From contig JALJCQ010000033.1 in assembly GCA_023091665.1 (NCBI GenBank), forward strand, positions 992,001-1,056,000: a DNA stretch of 64,000 nucleotides, written 5' to 3'. The notes below the pieces were generated by a model. It searched no databases and was not told where the DNA came from. It worked only from the letters and a program-made list of their open reading frames with translations. The DNA comes from Pythium myriotylum (lineage: Eukaryota; Oomycota; Peronosporomycetes; Pythiales; Pythiaceae). Each line of letters begins with the position of its first letter. The stretch's first letter is position 1. The translations under genes were made by a program, and so were the position numbers. Shown here in pieces: positions 1-11,117 of this stretch.

Positions 1-760
1 TATACAATGCTAAAGAGCTCAAGCGGGCACTGGAGCAGGTCCTTGTGTTTGAGCGCATGAACGTGCGAGCGGCTGCTGCAGCGATTGGTGTCCCTCCGTC
101 GACACTCCAAACATATATAGGCGACGATGAGCCATTCCGCTGAACGACCGTGTCTGTGAAACCCACTGTGTCCGAAGAGCAGAAGATCGAGCGCCTCCGC
201 TTCGTTCTCACGTTTGTCGAGCGACCGATTGGTACGTTGCTGTTCATGGGACTTGATGTTTATCATCTGACGTACAACCTATAGGCCGTAGGACTCGCTA
301 CTTCCAGGACATATTTGACATGGTGCATGTGGACCGTGTGACAGGATGGGGAATAAAAGACATTTTTCTTCAATAGGACAACGCAAGTCCTCATGTGTCT
401 GCTGAGGACGCGATTCGTGATGCCGGCCTGGCTGAGGATGGGTGGGACCTGAACATCCGACGTCAACCCAAATCACCGGACCTCAACGTACTCGACCTCG
501 GCTTTTCAACGCCATCCAGTCTCTCCAGTATGAAAAGCGGGCGTACTCGGTGGGCAGTCTCATTACCGCTGTCACTGATCCATTCGCAGAGATGCAGGCG
601 CACACTCTCGAGAGGTGCTTTCAAGCTGTGATGGAACAGATTATGCTTGCCAGGGGGGGGGGGGGGGGGGGACAACTACGACTTTCCCCCGTGTCAAGAG
701 TGTTCATTTCCCGGATGGCAATTTTCCTTTTGCTCTCCCTTGTTCTGAAGAGAAGGTTTT
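1..760 (+). pseudogene. Mariner transposase remnant, plant-type DD39D family (copy A)
   Basis: Decayed transposase related to copy B at 32956-34365. A helix-turn-helix segment is read at 9-141 and ends in TGA. Positions 179-230 match the end of copy B exon 1, including the residues VERP just before a GT splice donor, and an acceptor lies near 284. The first catalytic Asp (MVHVD) is at about 318-332. Roughly 100 codons between the first and second Asp are missing. The second Asp is preceded by an in-frame TAG at 374-376 where a Gln codon is expected. The third block (SPDLNVLDLG) is at about 473-503, with one codon lost, so the spacing is 38 rather than 39 residues. The C-terminus continues on both sides of a G19 tract. 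This copy is certainly inactive; the family assignment rests on the signature blocks. Confidence 0.75.
653..671. repeat. Poly-G tract (G19) inside transposase coding sequence
   Basis: Nineteen G in a row interrupt the C-terminal part of the mariner copy A reading frame. The intact relative at 34211-34230 has only a Gly-Gly-Asn stretch here. Homologous coding sequence resumes after the tract in another frame (VKSVHFPDGNFPF against VKEKHSPNGVFPS in copy B). It is therefore an expansion or a sequence artefact inside a once continuous gene. Confidence 0.9.
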
Positions 761-775
761 GACAGCCAACAACGA

Positions 776-1265
776 CCACGTCGCCCAGCTGGAGCGTGAG
801 CTCCGTGCCAGCTCCCAGCGCACACACGAGGTACTCGGCAGGATCCTCGTGGCGATGGACGAGCGACTCAGGACCGTCTTCAACGCGTCGGCTATACAGG
901 TGCGCGAGTTCCGAGACCTGCTGTCAGCGATGAAGACCACGAACGGCACGACCCAGCCAACCGACTCACACACGGTCATCCTGGCGCGCCCCGACTACTC
1001 CAAGTATCAGCTTCACTCGGGTACGGCGAGATATATCGCCGGTGTCAGTCGCATGCACGAGAACCGCGCGGGAGTCACAGTCCAGCAGCTCGGCACCCAG
1101 GGCAACGGTACTAATCTCCGCAAGTTCATCCGTGATCGAGTTGAGCCTGAGCTTGACCGCCGGCTTCAAGATGACGCAGAACGGCTGGTACGTGCAACGC
1201 ATGTTTCTCTCCTTTCAGCTCCACACTCCGCAAATTGGACACTAAACCCAGCTTACCAGGAATGA
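776..1265 (+). CDS. Unrecognised ORF downstream of mariner copy A
   Basis: Open frame running from the end of the mariner remnant to a TGA at 1263-1265, about 160 codons. The first part is charged and probably helical (LERELRASSQRTHEVLGRIL), followed by a more globular stretch with DYSKYQLHSG and a second charged segment near the end. No family was recognised and no start codon can be defended, because the frame runs in from the transposase remnant. It could be the N-terminal part of another broken gene. The possible splice donor near 1187 (GGTACGTG) would end an exon there. Confidence 0.25.
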
Positions 1266-2543
1266 AAACACGCCTGTCCAAGATAAAAGTTATCATCATT
1301 CTGTATAGTGACATGTCATAGGCCAAAATTGAGCTATTGGAGACACGACTGCGATCTAACAGGTGAAGAACCTCATCGTCTTTGGATGGACGAAACGTTT
1401 AGACGTGAATGTTCGAGCTCCAGCTGGCATCCTCGCTGAAGAGACCGTGCAATTTTCAGTCGAACGCACTTTGATTCGTCTAAAATCGCTTCTTGGGTGC
1501 GGATTATGAAATGATCTTGTGAGGCATACCAAAAATTGACCCACAAAATGCTGGTTATATGCGACGGAAACCTGGAAATGTGCGAGTTAAGCACACAGCG
1601 CGTTTATCGCGCTGTGGACTTGGACAGTTAAAACTGTCCAAGTCCTATTAAAAACGGACGACTTCACAAAATGGCACTGATTTTCGTCAAATGTACATTC
1701 TTCGCCTGGACAGAGGGAGTGCTCATGTATTGTGTTGTAGATGACGAGGCTTTGCAAGTTATTGTGGTTGGTTTTGAGGTAGAAAGCATTCGTGGGTTGC
1801 ATATATGGATGGTCCCGCCCAGCGCCACAGCGAGGCAAAAGCGCCTGACCTTCAGTAGTCACTCTTTGAAGATGGTATGGATTTCTATTTCTGTTAAATT
1901 GCTACTCTTTCATATGTATACGTTTTAATTGCATCATTTTATGACACATATTTGTTTCCAAGGGTTTTGTCGCTGCAGTGCCAAATGTGGTCTTGCCGGG
2001 TAGGTGCACCGACTCGCGATTAGCAGTGTGCAAGTCGATGTGGTGCCTACGGGCATGAGCATAGTCGTGAGTGAGTAGTGAGTTGTGAGTGCGATAGACA
2101 TAGCGTCACACGGACGTAATGTCACGTGGAGTCGTCGCGTTGTACGGATGGTGTCTTGTCACTACTACACTCGGGACTAACGTCTTGACTATGTTCTATG
2201 ATGAATACCTGACATGAATTATGATGTGCACTCGAAACGCTATGATGAAGCCTCTTTCTCCCAGGTGACGTGTAGTAGGGACAACATTCGCAGCTTACTG
2301 GCGTATGTGCTGGACTTGACACTTCCCACCGCCTTCGCAGACTTTAGGGAACTTGCTTGGATTTGTTCCAAACCGGACTTGTGACTCTCAGAACTCTTTG
2401 AAGGAAGAGTTAGAGCTTGGAACCCACCACGTATGACTGCCTCACACAGTCAACGGGCAAGCAATCGCAGCAGCAACGATCTTCAGCACCGAGTCCTCCT
2501 CCACGTCCACTCAACACTGCAACACCCGTGTACTCTGGGTGGT
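1266..2543. other. Intergenic stretch without recognisable gene
   Basis: Only short, mutually overlapping frames are present on both strands and none resembles a known family. The notable structure is the pair of hairpins at 1594-1645, listed separately. The sequence is AT-richer than the flanking transposons. I see no terminal repeats that would assign it to a particular element. Confidence 0.5.
1594..1645. repeat. Two abutting perfect hairpins
   Basis: Positions 1594-1602 pair perfectly with 1608-1616 (9 bp arms, 5-nt loop). Positions 1616-1629 pair perfectly with 1632-1645 (14 bp arms, 2-nt centre). The two stems share the base at 1616. No gene lies beside them. Such structures occur at ends of mobile elements, but no element end can be demonstrated here. 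Confidence 0.85.
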
Positions 2544-3100
2544 TGACAGTGATCGCAAACGGGAGCCTTTCGATACAAATGGGGTCTTGATTGGTTGACA
2601 GTGATCACAACAAGCGGAGTTGGACTGAACGAAGCGCCCTTCCCACACTTGGATGCCCCTTCACCTCAGACCGGACTTGTTGACGCCGGCCGACTTCCCT
2701 GAGGTGAAGAGGAAGATCGCTATCGATTCACTTGAGCTTGACTTGGCAAATTGGGGAGTTTTTACTTATCGTTTTTTTTTCTACTCTGTGTTTTTCCTGA
2801 AAAGTCGCCTAGGGGGCCCTTCCTTGAGATCTTTTATGAAGGGTCGCGATGTCACTATCGACCCTTCCGGTAGTGACCGACTGGTCACTACCGATGATAA
2901 TGTCACTATTCAAAGGAGGTCCCTATCCTAGCAGTTTCTGTCCTAAAATATGTACTGCAGTAGACTGGACTAGAATAAAAAGAATTTAGCTAATTCTTGG
3001 GTCGGTCGCCGAAGCGCTACTTGAAATGACAGTGATCATAACCACTGTCAAAGACCGGGTTCTTGAACTACTTCTAATGACAGTGATCGCAACCACTGTC
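2544..3100. repeat. Four dispersed copies of a TGACAGTGATC motif
   Basis: A motif close to TGACAGTGATCRCAAC occurs at 2544-2560, 2596-2611, 3027-3050 and 3078-3100. The last two copies are also inverted repeats: GACAGTG pairs with CACTGTC across 8 nt. They lie downstream of the copia pol, where its 3' LTR would be expected, so they may be LTR regulatory repeats. No matching 5' LTR was found at 8385-8848, so this stays uncertain. Confidence 0.6.
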
Positions 3101-3289
3101 CAGACTTGATTTTCACTGACGCTGCACTTGACACTTCCGGCCTCGGCGGCTGAAGCCTTTGCTGAAATCATGATGAATCTTGTCACCACTTGGACCCGGG
3201 AAATCGCCGGCCACTACACGTCATCCGCCCTTTGCAAACCCGCAGATGACGGTGAGCACAAACGCATGTGAAGGCGGCGATCCCTCATC

Positions 3290-5108
3290 TTCCTCTTGGC
3301 ATCGTTCGTAGTAGTCGTATCGTCGATCTGCGTGGCCTTTCAAGATTGCAGACTCCGATCTTTTCTCTCAATTTCAGGAATTGGCTTGTTGGCAAAGGCT
3401 TTGTTAGAATATCCGCCGCCATGTCGGTCGTCCGACAATATTGGATATTTAGCCTGCCTTGCTCTATTAAGTCACGTGTGAACAGATACCTAATTTCAAC
3501 GTGCTTTGTGCTTTTGTGGTTTCCGGGGTTCTTGACAGTGCTTATTGCAGCTTAGCTGTCACACCAGACTTGCACTGGGCTTCTCTGAGGAAAGCCCATC
3601 TCTAAGTAGGTGCCAGATCCACTCACTCTCCTTGGCTCCTTCACTAAGTGCGATGAGCTCGGCCTCTGCTGTCGATAGCGACACAGATGCCTGTTTGCTA
3701 CTGCACCATGACACACAGTGCCCGCCATCGTGATCGCGTACCCTGTGACAGATTTGCGTTCTTTTGTTTGACACGCGAAGCTCGCGTCTGTGTACACTTC
3801 ATACGTCACCTGCTCGACATTCCCGTCTAAGCAGAGACCGTACGTCGACGTCCCTTTCAAGTATTTTAGTACTCTCCTCGCGGCTTCCCAGTGTGTACGG
3901 TTGTAGCACGATAGGAACTTACTCAATTCTCTTACTGCGTTCGCTATATCGGGCCGCGTGCCCCTCACAAGGTATTGCAGTGACCCAACCAGGCCTCTGT
4001 AATCAAATCCTTGGGCAGCAATTTGTTCGGCCGTCATGTTTGTTTCTGGCAGAAGTTGCTCTCCTGTGAGTTGTGGTGTCATTACGGGCTTACTCTCCGA
4101 GACCCCAAACTTCTCAACAAGGTTGTTGATGTAGTGGCGCTGCGATATTGTCATCACTCGGCGCTTTCTATCTCTCCGAACCTCCATCTTCAGGATGTAG
4201 TGGACTTCTCCGAGATCTTTCATCTTGAATCGAAGTGAGAGCTCCCTCTTCAGCTTCATGATCAAGTTCATATCTCGTGACATTATGGTCAGGTCGTCAA
4301 CATAGACAACGACAATGATCCATTCAACTCCCACTTTTTGAACGTAGATGCAGTACTCCTTGTTGCATCGGTCAAAACCCATGCCTGTGAGAAAGGTATG
4401 AAGTACCTTGTACCATATTCGTGGCGCCTGTTTCAGCCCATATATGCTCTTTTTGAGCTCACAGACAAGATTCTCTTCACCCGGCTTTGCGTAGCCTGGT
4501 GGTTGTCTCATGTAGATGCATTGCTCATCTTCCATTGTCCCATTCAGGAATGCGGTCTCGACATCCATTTGATGGATGTGGCAGTCTAGAATGGTCCCAA
4601 TAGCCAAGACCAGTCGAAGTGACTCGAAGCGCGCAACCGGAGCGTAGACCTCGTCAACATCAACTCCGTACTCTTGGTAGTTACCTTGGGCAACAAGGCG
4701 TGCTTTGTACCGCTCGATCGACCCGTCGGCATTGTACTTGATAGCAAGCACCCAGTGACACGGCAGTGCTTTACACCCAGCAGGTAGACGAACCAGCTTC
4801 CACGTCTCGTTGACCATCAACGAGTCGTACTCCCGATCAAGTGCTCTCTTCCACTCTCGATGGTTTGGTCCATTCAGGGCTTGTTTGAGCGTTCGCCGTA
4901 CTTTCATCTTCCTCTCTGAGATGTCAACCACACAAGCAGCGCTTGGCTGTTCCCTCGTAAGACACATAATCGCTAAAGCGGACTCGGCGACGTTTGTCTT
5001 GAGTAGTGTAGCCAGGGTCCACATCAGGCTCAACTGCTCTATTGCGCGTACGAGATGCAATGGGGGCGCTGTCTCGTTTCTCATCACGTATTCGCTTGCG
5101 CGTGACAC
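3290..5108 (-). pseudogene. Copia reverse transcriptase and RNase H
   Basis: The RT carries CHWVLAIKYNADGSIERYKARLVA, QMDVETAFLNG, the SIYGLKQAPRIWY block and the catalytic YVDD (VVVYVDDLTIM). RNase H begins with YTDASFACQTKERKSVTGY. A frameshift at about 3700-3715 moves the rest (SWCSSKQASVSLSTAEAEL) to another frame. After TAA at 3553-3555, in the place of a sense codon following CDS, the characteristic copia C-terminus continues to about 3290 (TKHVEIRYLFTRD, MAADILTKPLP). One frameshift and one nonsense codon thus break an otherwise well-conserved domain. Confidence 0.9.
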
Positions 5109-6370
5109 GCGAGGTCGGTGGAGGCGCTCCCACTGTATTCATAGACTCCGCAGGTGATGCGGCTCCCACTGATCCCTCAGTGTCTCTGTTTGGTTCTCCC
5201 GGTTGATGCTTTGATCCAAGATCAATGCTTGTCGTGTCCAGATCCGCATCAGACCCTCGAGAGGTTTCGTCCGGCTGTTCCGATCCCGGGAAAGCCCTCC
5301 GTACGATACCCGCACAGAACTCTGTATCGAACATGACATCTCGGGAAACAAAGTACCTGTGATTGTATACATCCCACAATCGGTATCCCTTTGTATTCTC
5401 AGAGATGCCTAAGAAGCGGCACTTGACTGCCCTCGCCGATAGCTTCTTATCCTTCCGCATGGCCTGGGGAATATGCGCAAAGCACACACTACCCCAGATG
5501 TGGAGTTTACTCAGATCTGGAGGTTCCCCGTAGACCATCTCGTACGGTGTTTTGTTCCTCAGTCTGCTCATAGGACTTCTATTCTGCACATATGCCATGT
5601 ACATAAGAACTTCCGGCCACCATCGGTCATGCATGTCAGCGTCTTGAAGTGCGCATCGCACTTTAGCCAGTTTGCTCTGATGGTCTCTCTCGGCTGCACC
5701 ATTCTCTTCTGGTGAGTACGTGTTTGATGTCTGGAAGACAATCCCCTTTTCCTTACAGAAGCTCTTGAAGGCTTTGTTCACAAACTCTGTGCCACCGTCT
5801 GGGCGGATACGTCTGATCTGGAACTTCCCTTCCCGCTCTAGTTGTAGGAGAAGCTCTCTTACTTTCTCGTTGACCTCGTGTTTGTGGCGAAGTACAAAGC
5901 TCCACCTCCACGACGTTTGCTCGTCAACGATGCTCAGAAAGTATCTGATCGTCCCAACAGACCCGTCGACGCCCATCGTCTTCATTTGTGTCCATGTGGA
6001 TCGTACTGATAGGAAACCCGTCCCGAGTTCCATGCAAGTTCCTGAAGGACATGCGGTTCATCTTCATCTCTGCGCACGTTTGGCAGAAGAATGAAACTTT
6101 CGCCAGTAATGCAGCATTCACGTAGGGCATGCCTCTTACGAGCTGTTGACTTATCATCTCTATAAGCTTCTCTCGGTTGAGGTGTCCTAGCTTAATGTGC
6201 CATTCCTTTAGTATAGCCTCTATCTCCACTCTATTCCGAAGGACCAATGGCCTATGCGCAGAACTCTTGACAGCGTTACACTGTAGCTGCCTCTCTCGTA
6301 GAGTTCTCCCTCTAATATAGTACGCGCCATTAACGGCATGTGCCACAAATACCAGGTTATGATTCCACAT
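4924..6370 (-). pseudogene. Copia integrase
   Basis: The pre-integrase HHCC zinc region (WHIKLGHL ... FCQTCAEMK) lies at about 6070-6220. The first catalytic Asp (IHMDTN) is near 6000-6015. A frameshift follows, and the core continues in the frame of 4924-6033 with the second Asp in RPDGGTEF and the Glu in YSPEENGAAERDH. The GKTPYE-like motif is present as NKTPYEMVYGEPP. The C-terminal linker is charged. This strand order and the motifs match copia integrases; the break between zinc domain and core shows that the copy is dead. Confidence 0.85.
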
Positions 6371-6397
6371 TCCAAATTTATATTGTCCGCCCCGACT

Positions 6398-8364
6398 CTC
6401 TACAATTTGATAACCCGCTTTTTCAGCCAGTATTCACTTAGCAGATTTGACGTAGCACCTGGAACAAATGCTATATTATCAATTTGTACGGGCTGAATAC
6501 CTTTCGGACCCAGAAAGTGCAATTTGATGGAACCAACATGTGTATTAGGCAGTTGACTACCTTCTCCAAACGTAAACATGAATCTACTGTCCTCTTTCTT
6601 GCTCAGAAAGACTGACGCGTCCGCTGTCAGTCCGTACCCACAGCCTGAGTCAAGAACCCAATCATGTTTAGTCAGCGTGTGGAGAGGAGCGAGTAGATAG
6701 GGGTAGTTTGCTCTTACCGTATCTTCCACTTTCTTGCAGAGGCTGCTCATCTGCTCGGCTGCTTCAGCCACGACAGTCTCAGCCGCCTCAGCACTGGCCG
6801 GCTCGTCCACCGACTGGACAGAGTCTGAGCCCGTCTCTGCTGACTCTGTCGCAGCCTTAGCCACGGCAGCCTTGATCTGCTCTGGCTCTTCCATTGCAAC
6901 GTCATCATTGACAGTCAAATCTTCTATGAATGTATCCCCATCCGTTCCTACAACCCCAACTTCAGTCGCGGGAGGAGGCGGTGAGTTAGGAGGAGCTGGA
7001 CTTTCCACTTCAGAGCAATCCGACTCTGAGTCCAGTTGGATAGGGCGCACAACCTTGCGCTTCTGCTGATTGGGGCGTTTTCCCTTGGTTGCCCTAACCG
7101 CAGCCGCTGAGATACCACCCCCTTGAGCAGCTTCACGGTGGAACTCATCGAAGTCACTGTGTTGAGAGCGATTGTCATCGGACTCATCGTTATCCGAGTC
7201 GAGACAGTCGGACTCATCAGTGCTCTTTCCCACTGGACTGTCCACGTAAGCAGGTCGTCCAGGATACTCTGGTCGTGGTCGCCCAGCTGGCTTTTTAGCC
7301 GGCCCTTTGACCTTGACCGTATCAACCACAACTTCCTTACGAGCAGACGGAACTGGACCCTTATTCGGTCTCTTGTGCTCTGAAGTGGGTTTGGGTTGGC
7401 CGAAAATGTTGCGGCGGTAGATACCGCGACGAACATCTTCTAGCCTCTTCGGGCAACCAGCCTTGCGGTGGTTCTCTCCGAGTACATTGTACTTTCCCGC
7501 ACAGTAAAAGCACTCATCACTGTCGGGTCCAGCAGCGGCTTTCCGCTTCTGACCGGTCAAAACGTGGCTCTTGACAGCGTTTGCCACCTTTTTGACCTTC
7601 TTGCTAGCCTGAACAGGGTTTGCCGCAACCCTATCCATTGCCAGGATTTGCGCCTTTGATTTGTTCCCGAAAACATTGCGCAGCCTTTCCACAGTTTTCC
7701 CAACCGTGAACTCTTCGGCGGTAAACACCACAGTGGATCCCCAGTACTCGCTCGGGAGCAAAGACAGGACCCTGAGCAGCATCGTCTGAGATGGGATCAG
7801 ATGCAGCCGCTCTGTGGGTGACGACTTAGGGTTTGGGCCCCAAGACGGTTGATCCGGTTCCTCACGAGTTTAGCGCCGAGACCAGCTGTTGGACAGACGC
7901 AAAGTCTGAAGCCAACACGGCCTCAAACTCTTGGAGCAAATCCACCATGCCGCGTGCCCCGCTCTGGCCGTAATAGCTCTCGAGCAGTATCCATAGAACG
8001 GGCAATTTCTCCACGTTCACAGACACTGACAGTTGGCTTCGGTAGGTTTCGGGCAGCGTTTGGTTCAGCATGTCCCGAAGGTACCACTCTTGCTCCTTCG
8101 TCATCAACTTGAGCAGCTCTACCTTGTTCTTTTCTTCCTCAGTGGCATTCTCACCCACTTTTGGAAATTCGGGTCCTTGACTAGCAATTCCCCGTAAGAA
8201 AAGGCAGGCTTTTGGTCTTTGTTCTTCATGGCCTTTACACGAGCAGCTGTGCTGACCCTTTCAAGGTGAGAAAGGACCGACTCCTTCCATGATGCGAACT
8301 GACGCTTCTCGCCACTAAAGGCAAGGCCGGCGAACTCTGCCATCTTGCTTGACTCTTTGACCAT
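6398..8364 (-). pseudogene. gag: Copia Gag and aspartic protease
   Basis: Gag starts with Met at 8362-8364 (MVKESSKMAEF) and continues through 7862-8158 and 6400-7782 in different frames, so at least two frameshifts fall inside it. A zinc knuckle-like motif (CFYCAGKYNVLGENHRKAGC, CX2CX9HX4C) is at about 7430-7500; its spacing is wider than the usual CX2CX4HX4C. A long acidic and Pro-rich linker follows. The protease active site DSGCGYG lies near 6635-6655 and a typical LLSEYWL segment lies at the end. The frame stops at TAG 6398-6400, before the integrase zinc region. Confidence 0.8.
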
Positions 8365-8384
8365 ACTTGAAATGTTGGAATGAA

Positions 8385-8848
8385 CACAGCAAGACTCTAT
8401 TGAATAAAAGTTCCCTTTATTATTCGTTCCCTTTAATCCTAGTTGCTAGCTCTAAACGTGCTCAGTCTGAAGCAAAAAGGAAAGTGAACTCCACTTTCCT
8501 CGCTTCTTGTTCCTCATCGCACTGGTTGTTGGCCTCGGTCAGGCCGGAGAGGTTGCCACCCATCCGTCCAGTCTGACCGAGGCCTTTACCGAATTGCACT
8601 TGTATAAAACTGTATTAAACATAGAGTCTAACACACATCAATCTCGAGAGTGGGGCCCCATCGTCGGCGAGCGTTGTCTAAGGCTTCTTGTAGTCGGATA
8701 CGTTCTTCAGTATACGGCGTAATAATCAACATCGTTCGACTCCTCTTCGCTCGCTTGCATTCACTGGAGTACTAGTTCCAACGTCTTCCACAACTCAACT
8801 TGATTCACATACTTACCACCTCGTCCGCTTCGGTTTTGGTCTCCATTC
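8385..8848. other. Gene-free stretch with a 12-bp inverted repeat
   Basis: This is the place where the copia 5' LTR would lie. No TG..CA repeat matching 2330-3270 was seen and no primer-binding site complementary to a tRNA end was recognised next to the Gag start. GGCCTCGGTCAG at 8531-8542 pairs perfectly with 8573-8584 across 30 nt, and a shorter stem (GGAAAGTG with CACTTTCC) lies at about 8479-8499. Confidence 0.55.
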
Positions 8849-9837
8849 TCACAAGAGAGCCCTTCCCATCATTCGAGCTTCATTACCACGTTCTTCCTTG
8901 TCTCCGATCACTGTCATCTCGAAGCCCACTTGGACAGATCGCAAGTACGGATCAGAGCGCGGTCCTTTATGGCTGAGCTCGTAATCGTAAAAGCCCGCAA
9001 CCCATGCGCCGATCTGTGAATGGCACCGACGTTGAGCAGTACGTGTCACTCTCGGGAACATCTCATAAAGGTAACTGCAGCCGTGCAGGAAACTCCAGCT
9101 CAACTTGTGCCGCTTGTCTCCTTCCTCATACCACTCCGTCAGTTCTTCCCGGAATTCGAGTCGTCCTGGCAGTTGGTTTGGGTCCCCAATGGGGACGAAG
9201 ACTCTTGTCGCTGGGCGCATGACTTGTATCACCGAGCGTTCGACGGTCTGGGCCGCTTCATCGTTGATCAACAGTACACAAGGATAGCTGGATAAATCTT
9301 CACGCCCAAATGTCGACGTTGTGCCGAACACGACCATAGCATGATCTAACAGTCGATTTTCGTAAGTCCTCGTCGCCATCCCGGCGGTTGACACTGATCT
9401 AGCAGATATTGCAAATAGTATTGCTGATACTTGATCCCCACATCCTTGGGCATCTCGCCAATCCGCAAAATTCGTGATGTCGGAACGTGTCCCTCATCCA
9501 CTACTCGTCGTAGATTCTCGTCGATGGCGGTGTTGGTCTCGGAAGTGTCGAAGATCCTTGAGCGTGGGAATGCCTCAGTGTACACAGCGATAATACCCGC
9601 AATCAGTCTGGTCTTCCCACATCCACGGATGGGAACGATACCACGATATAACACCACTTGAGTTAAGGCTTGATCGAAAGTGAGCTCTCCTTGTCCGTCA
9701 TTTTCTACTTCACACAGTCGTTGGAAATTCTTCCCATTCATGATCAACCGGAGTTCCTTGTCATCACGAATAATGAGCTTGGTATCTCGGCGCATCAACT
9801 TGGGCAACAGAGGCACCTCTGTGCAAGTGTCTATCAC
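8849..9837 (-). pseudogene. Superfamily 1 (UPF1/SEN1-like) helicase remnant
   Basis: Two overlapping minus frames (9346-9837, then 8849-9394) together read like the core of an SF1 helicase. The first has a Walker A variant, GCGKT within IVPIRGCGKTRLIAG, and the following TNTAIDENLRR resembles the SN.AID motif Ia. The second has motif II as NDEAAQ and motif III as GDPNQLP, then a QRRCHSQI segment where Q-Y-R-M-H-P is usual, and FYDYEL. The usual GPP before the Walker A and the first D of DEAAQ are changed. The frameshift near 9350-9390 and these substitutions make it a pseudogene. It may be a captured host gene or part of a larger element. Confidence 0.6.
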
Positions 9838-11112
9838 CGCAGCTCATCTTGCATGAGTGAGGAGTCTTTCTTCCCCCCGCCAATAGAACCCTTTTTGTTT
9901 CACGCCACTTTCCAACGGATGTCGGCCAGCCAGAAGCCTGCCCATCATAACGACAGAGCACAGCAAAGTAACGAGTTGCGTCTTGGCCTACCGTGTCCAA
10001 AGTCCCCAACGTGGTCGCTTTGGTAGACTGCACGAAATCGCGGTGTACCGAAGATTGCATGTTGGCTCGCCCAGGTACGATCACTGTCATGCAGTCCAAC
10101 ATGGCTTTTGCATAGGGGCACATACGCGCACGATGGTATCTCAAAATAAGTCGGGGCTGGGCATGTACCAATGATATCGATCCAGAACCTATCGGGTAGC
10201 GTCTCGCCTCGACTTTCATTTCCCGCAACTCACGACGTCTGTCATGCGCCTGATGCCTGGCTTGTAGCATGCAGGACAACACCATGGCGAGCCGATAATC
10301 CTCTACTGAACGGAACTCATCCATATAAACCCGCTGCCGCGCGTGAAGAGCCCAGGGCCGACAGATGCTGACCCAATGTACGCTGGGATTCGTGAAGTTC
10401 ACCATAAGACAGCACTTCTCCCCAGCGCAGCAATAGCTCGAGGCTTCGGGTTGTCTTCCCCATTTGCGAACTCCAAAATGGCGCAGTAGTAGAGGCTCGA
10501 ATCCTGACTGGTCGATAGCCGCGTAGATCATGACACACATTTCAGTCAGTCTTCTAACGCTGATCGCAGGCCTTGGTTCGTCGACGAACTCTTGATGATA
10601 GTGATGAGTTTCCATGGACTCGCGGACACTGTACGCCCATTCCTTCAGAATCCTCTCATACCGATTTCGTGGCATGAATGACCCGAAATGTTCCTTCCGG
10701 GGTCGCTCCAGATGATGTCGTAGCCCACTAGTAGGCAAATCTGCGCTTGTGAGGACAGAGTGTCCTTGCAATGAGCAATCCAATGACTGAAATGATTTCG
10801 TGAGGCTGAACAGGTTGCGCGAAGTCTTGCTCTGATGAACTTCTTTGTCTCGACAATGATGGAAGGGTTGGTGGCCATTTTTTTCTTTTGGCTCTCGTTG
10901 AGTTTCTCTACCCAAGCTGCTACATATATCGGTTTCATTCGAGTGCAATGATCTTCCATAGCTGGTGCGGGAAAAAAGAAAAAGAACAGGTCACATGGTG
11001 AATCCCAAGCTGAGCGAGCGGCTTGCGTCGGCTCGCTAGGGTTTCTCGATAGGTTTGGATACTCCTCTCTGAAACTAGCGTCTGCGTCGACTATTGGCAA
11101 TTCAGATTTCAA
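9764..11112 (-). pseudogene. Unrecognised coding remnant upstream of the helicase fragment
   Basis: A long minus frame (9764-10948) and an overlapping one (10645-11112) have protein-like composition. The segment FMPRNRYERILKEW resembles the entry of piggyBac-type DDE domains, and a downstream RVYMDEFRSVEDY could correspond to their later core, but no catalytic residues can be assigned. An acidic N-terminal region lies just upstream (11303-11704). A piggyBac-derived transposase with several frameshifts is one reading; a single broken gene including the helicase part is another. Evidence is too thin to choose. Confidence 0.3.
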
Positions 11113-11117
11113 TTGCT

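Larger units (their letters stand above)
3290..8364 (-). mobile_element. Ty1/copia retrotransposon interior, decayed
   Basis: The order Gag, protease, integrase, reverse transcriptase, RNase H is typical of copia. The coding frame changes at least six times across the element and includes nonsense codons, so it cannot make a polyprotein. A purine-rich run on the minus strand at about 3273-3290 is a candidate polypurine tract. I could not find two matching LTRs: 2330-3270 and 8385-8848 share no obvious repeat. The element is therefore truncated, or its LTRs have diverged beyond visual recognition. Confidence 0.9.

Noticed and set aside
1616..1645. Helitron 3' hairpin
   Set aside because: No CTRR follows at the right distance and no Rep gene is near.
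8365..8850. Copia 5' LTR
   Set aside because: No TG..CA ends, no repeat at the 3' side, no PBS.
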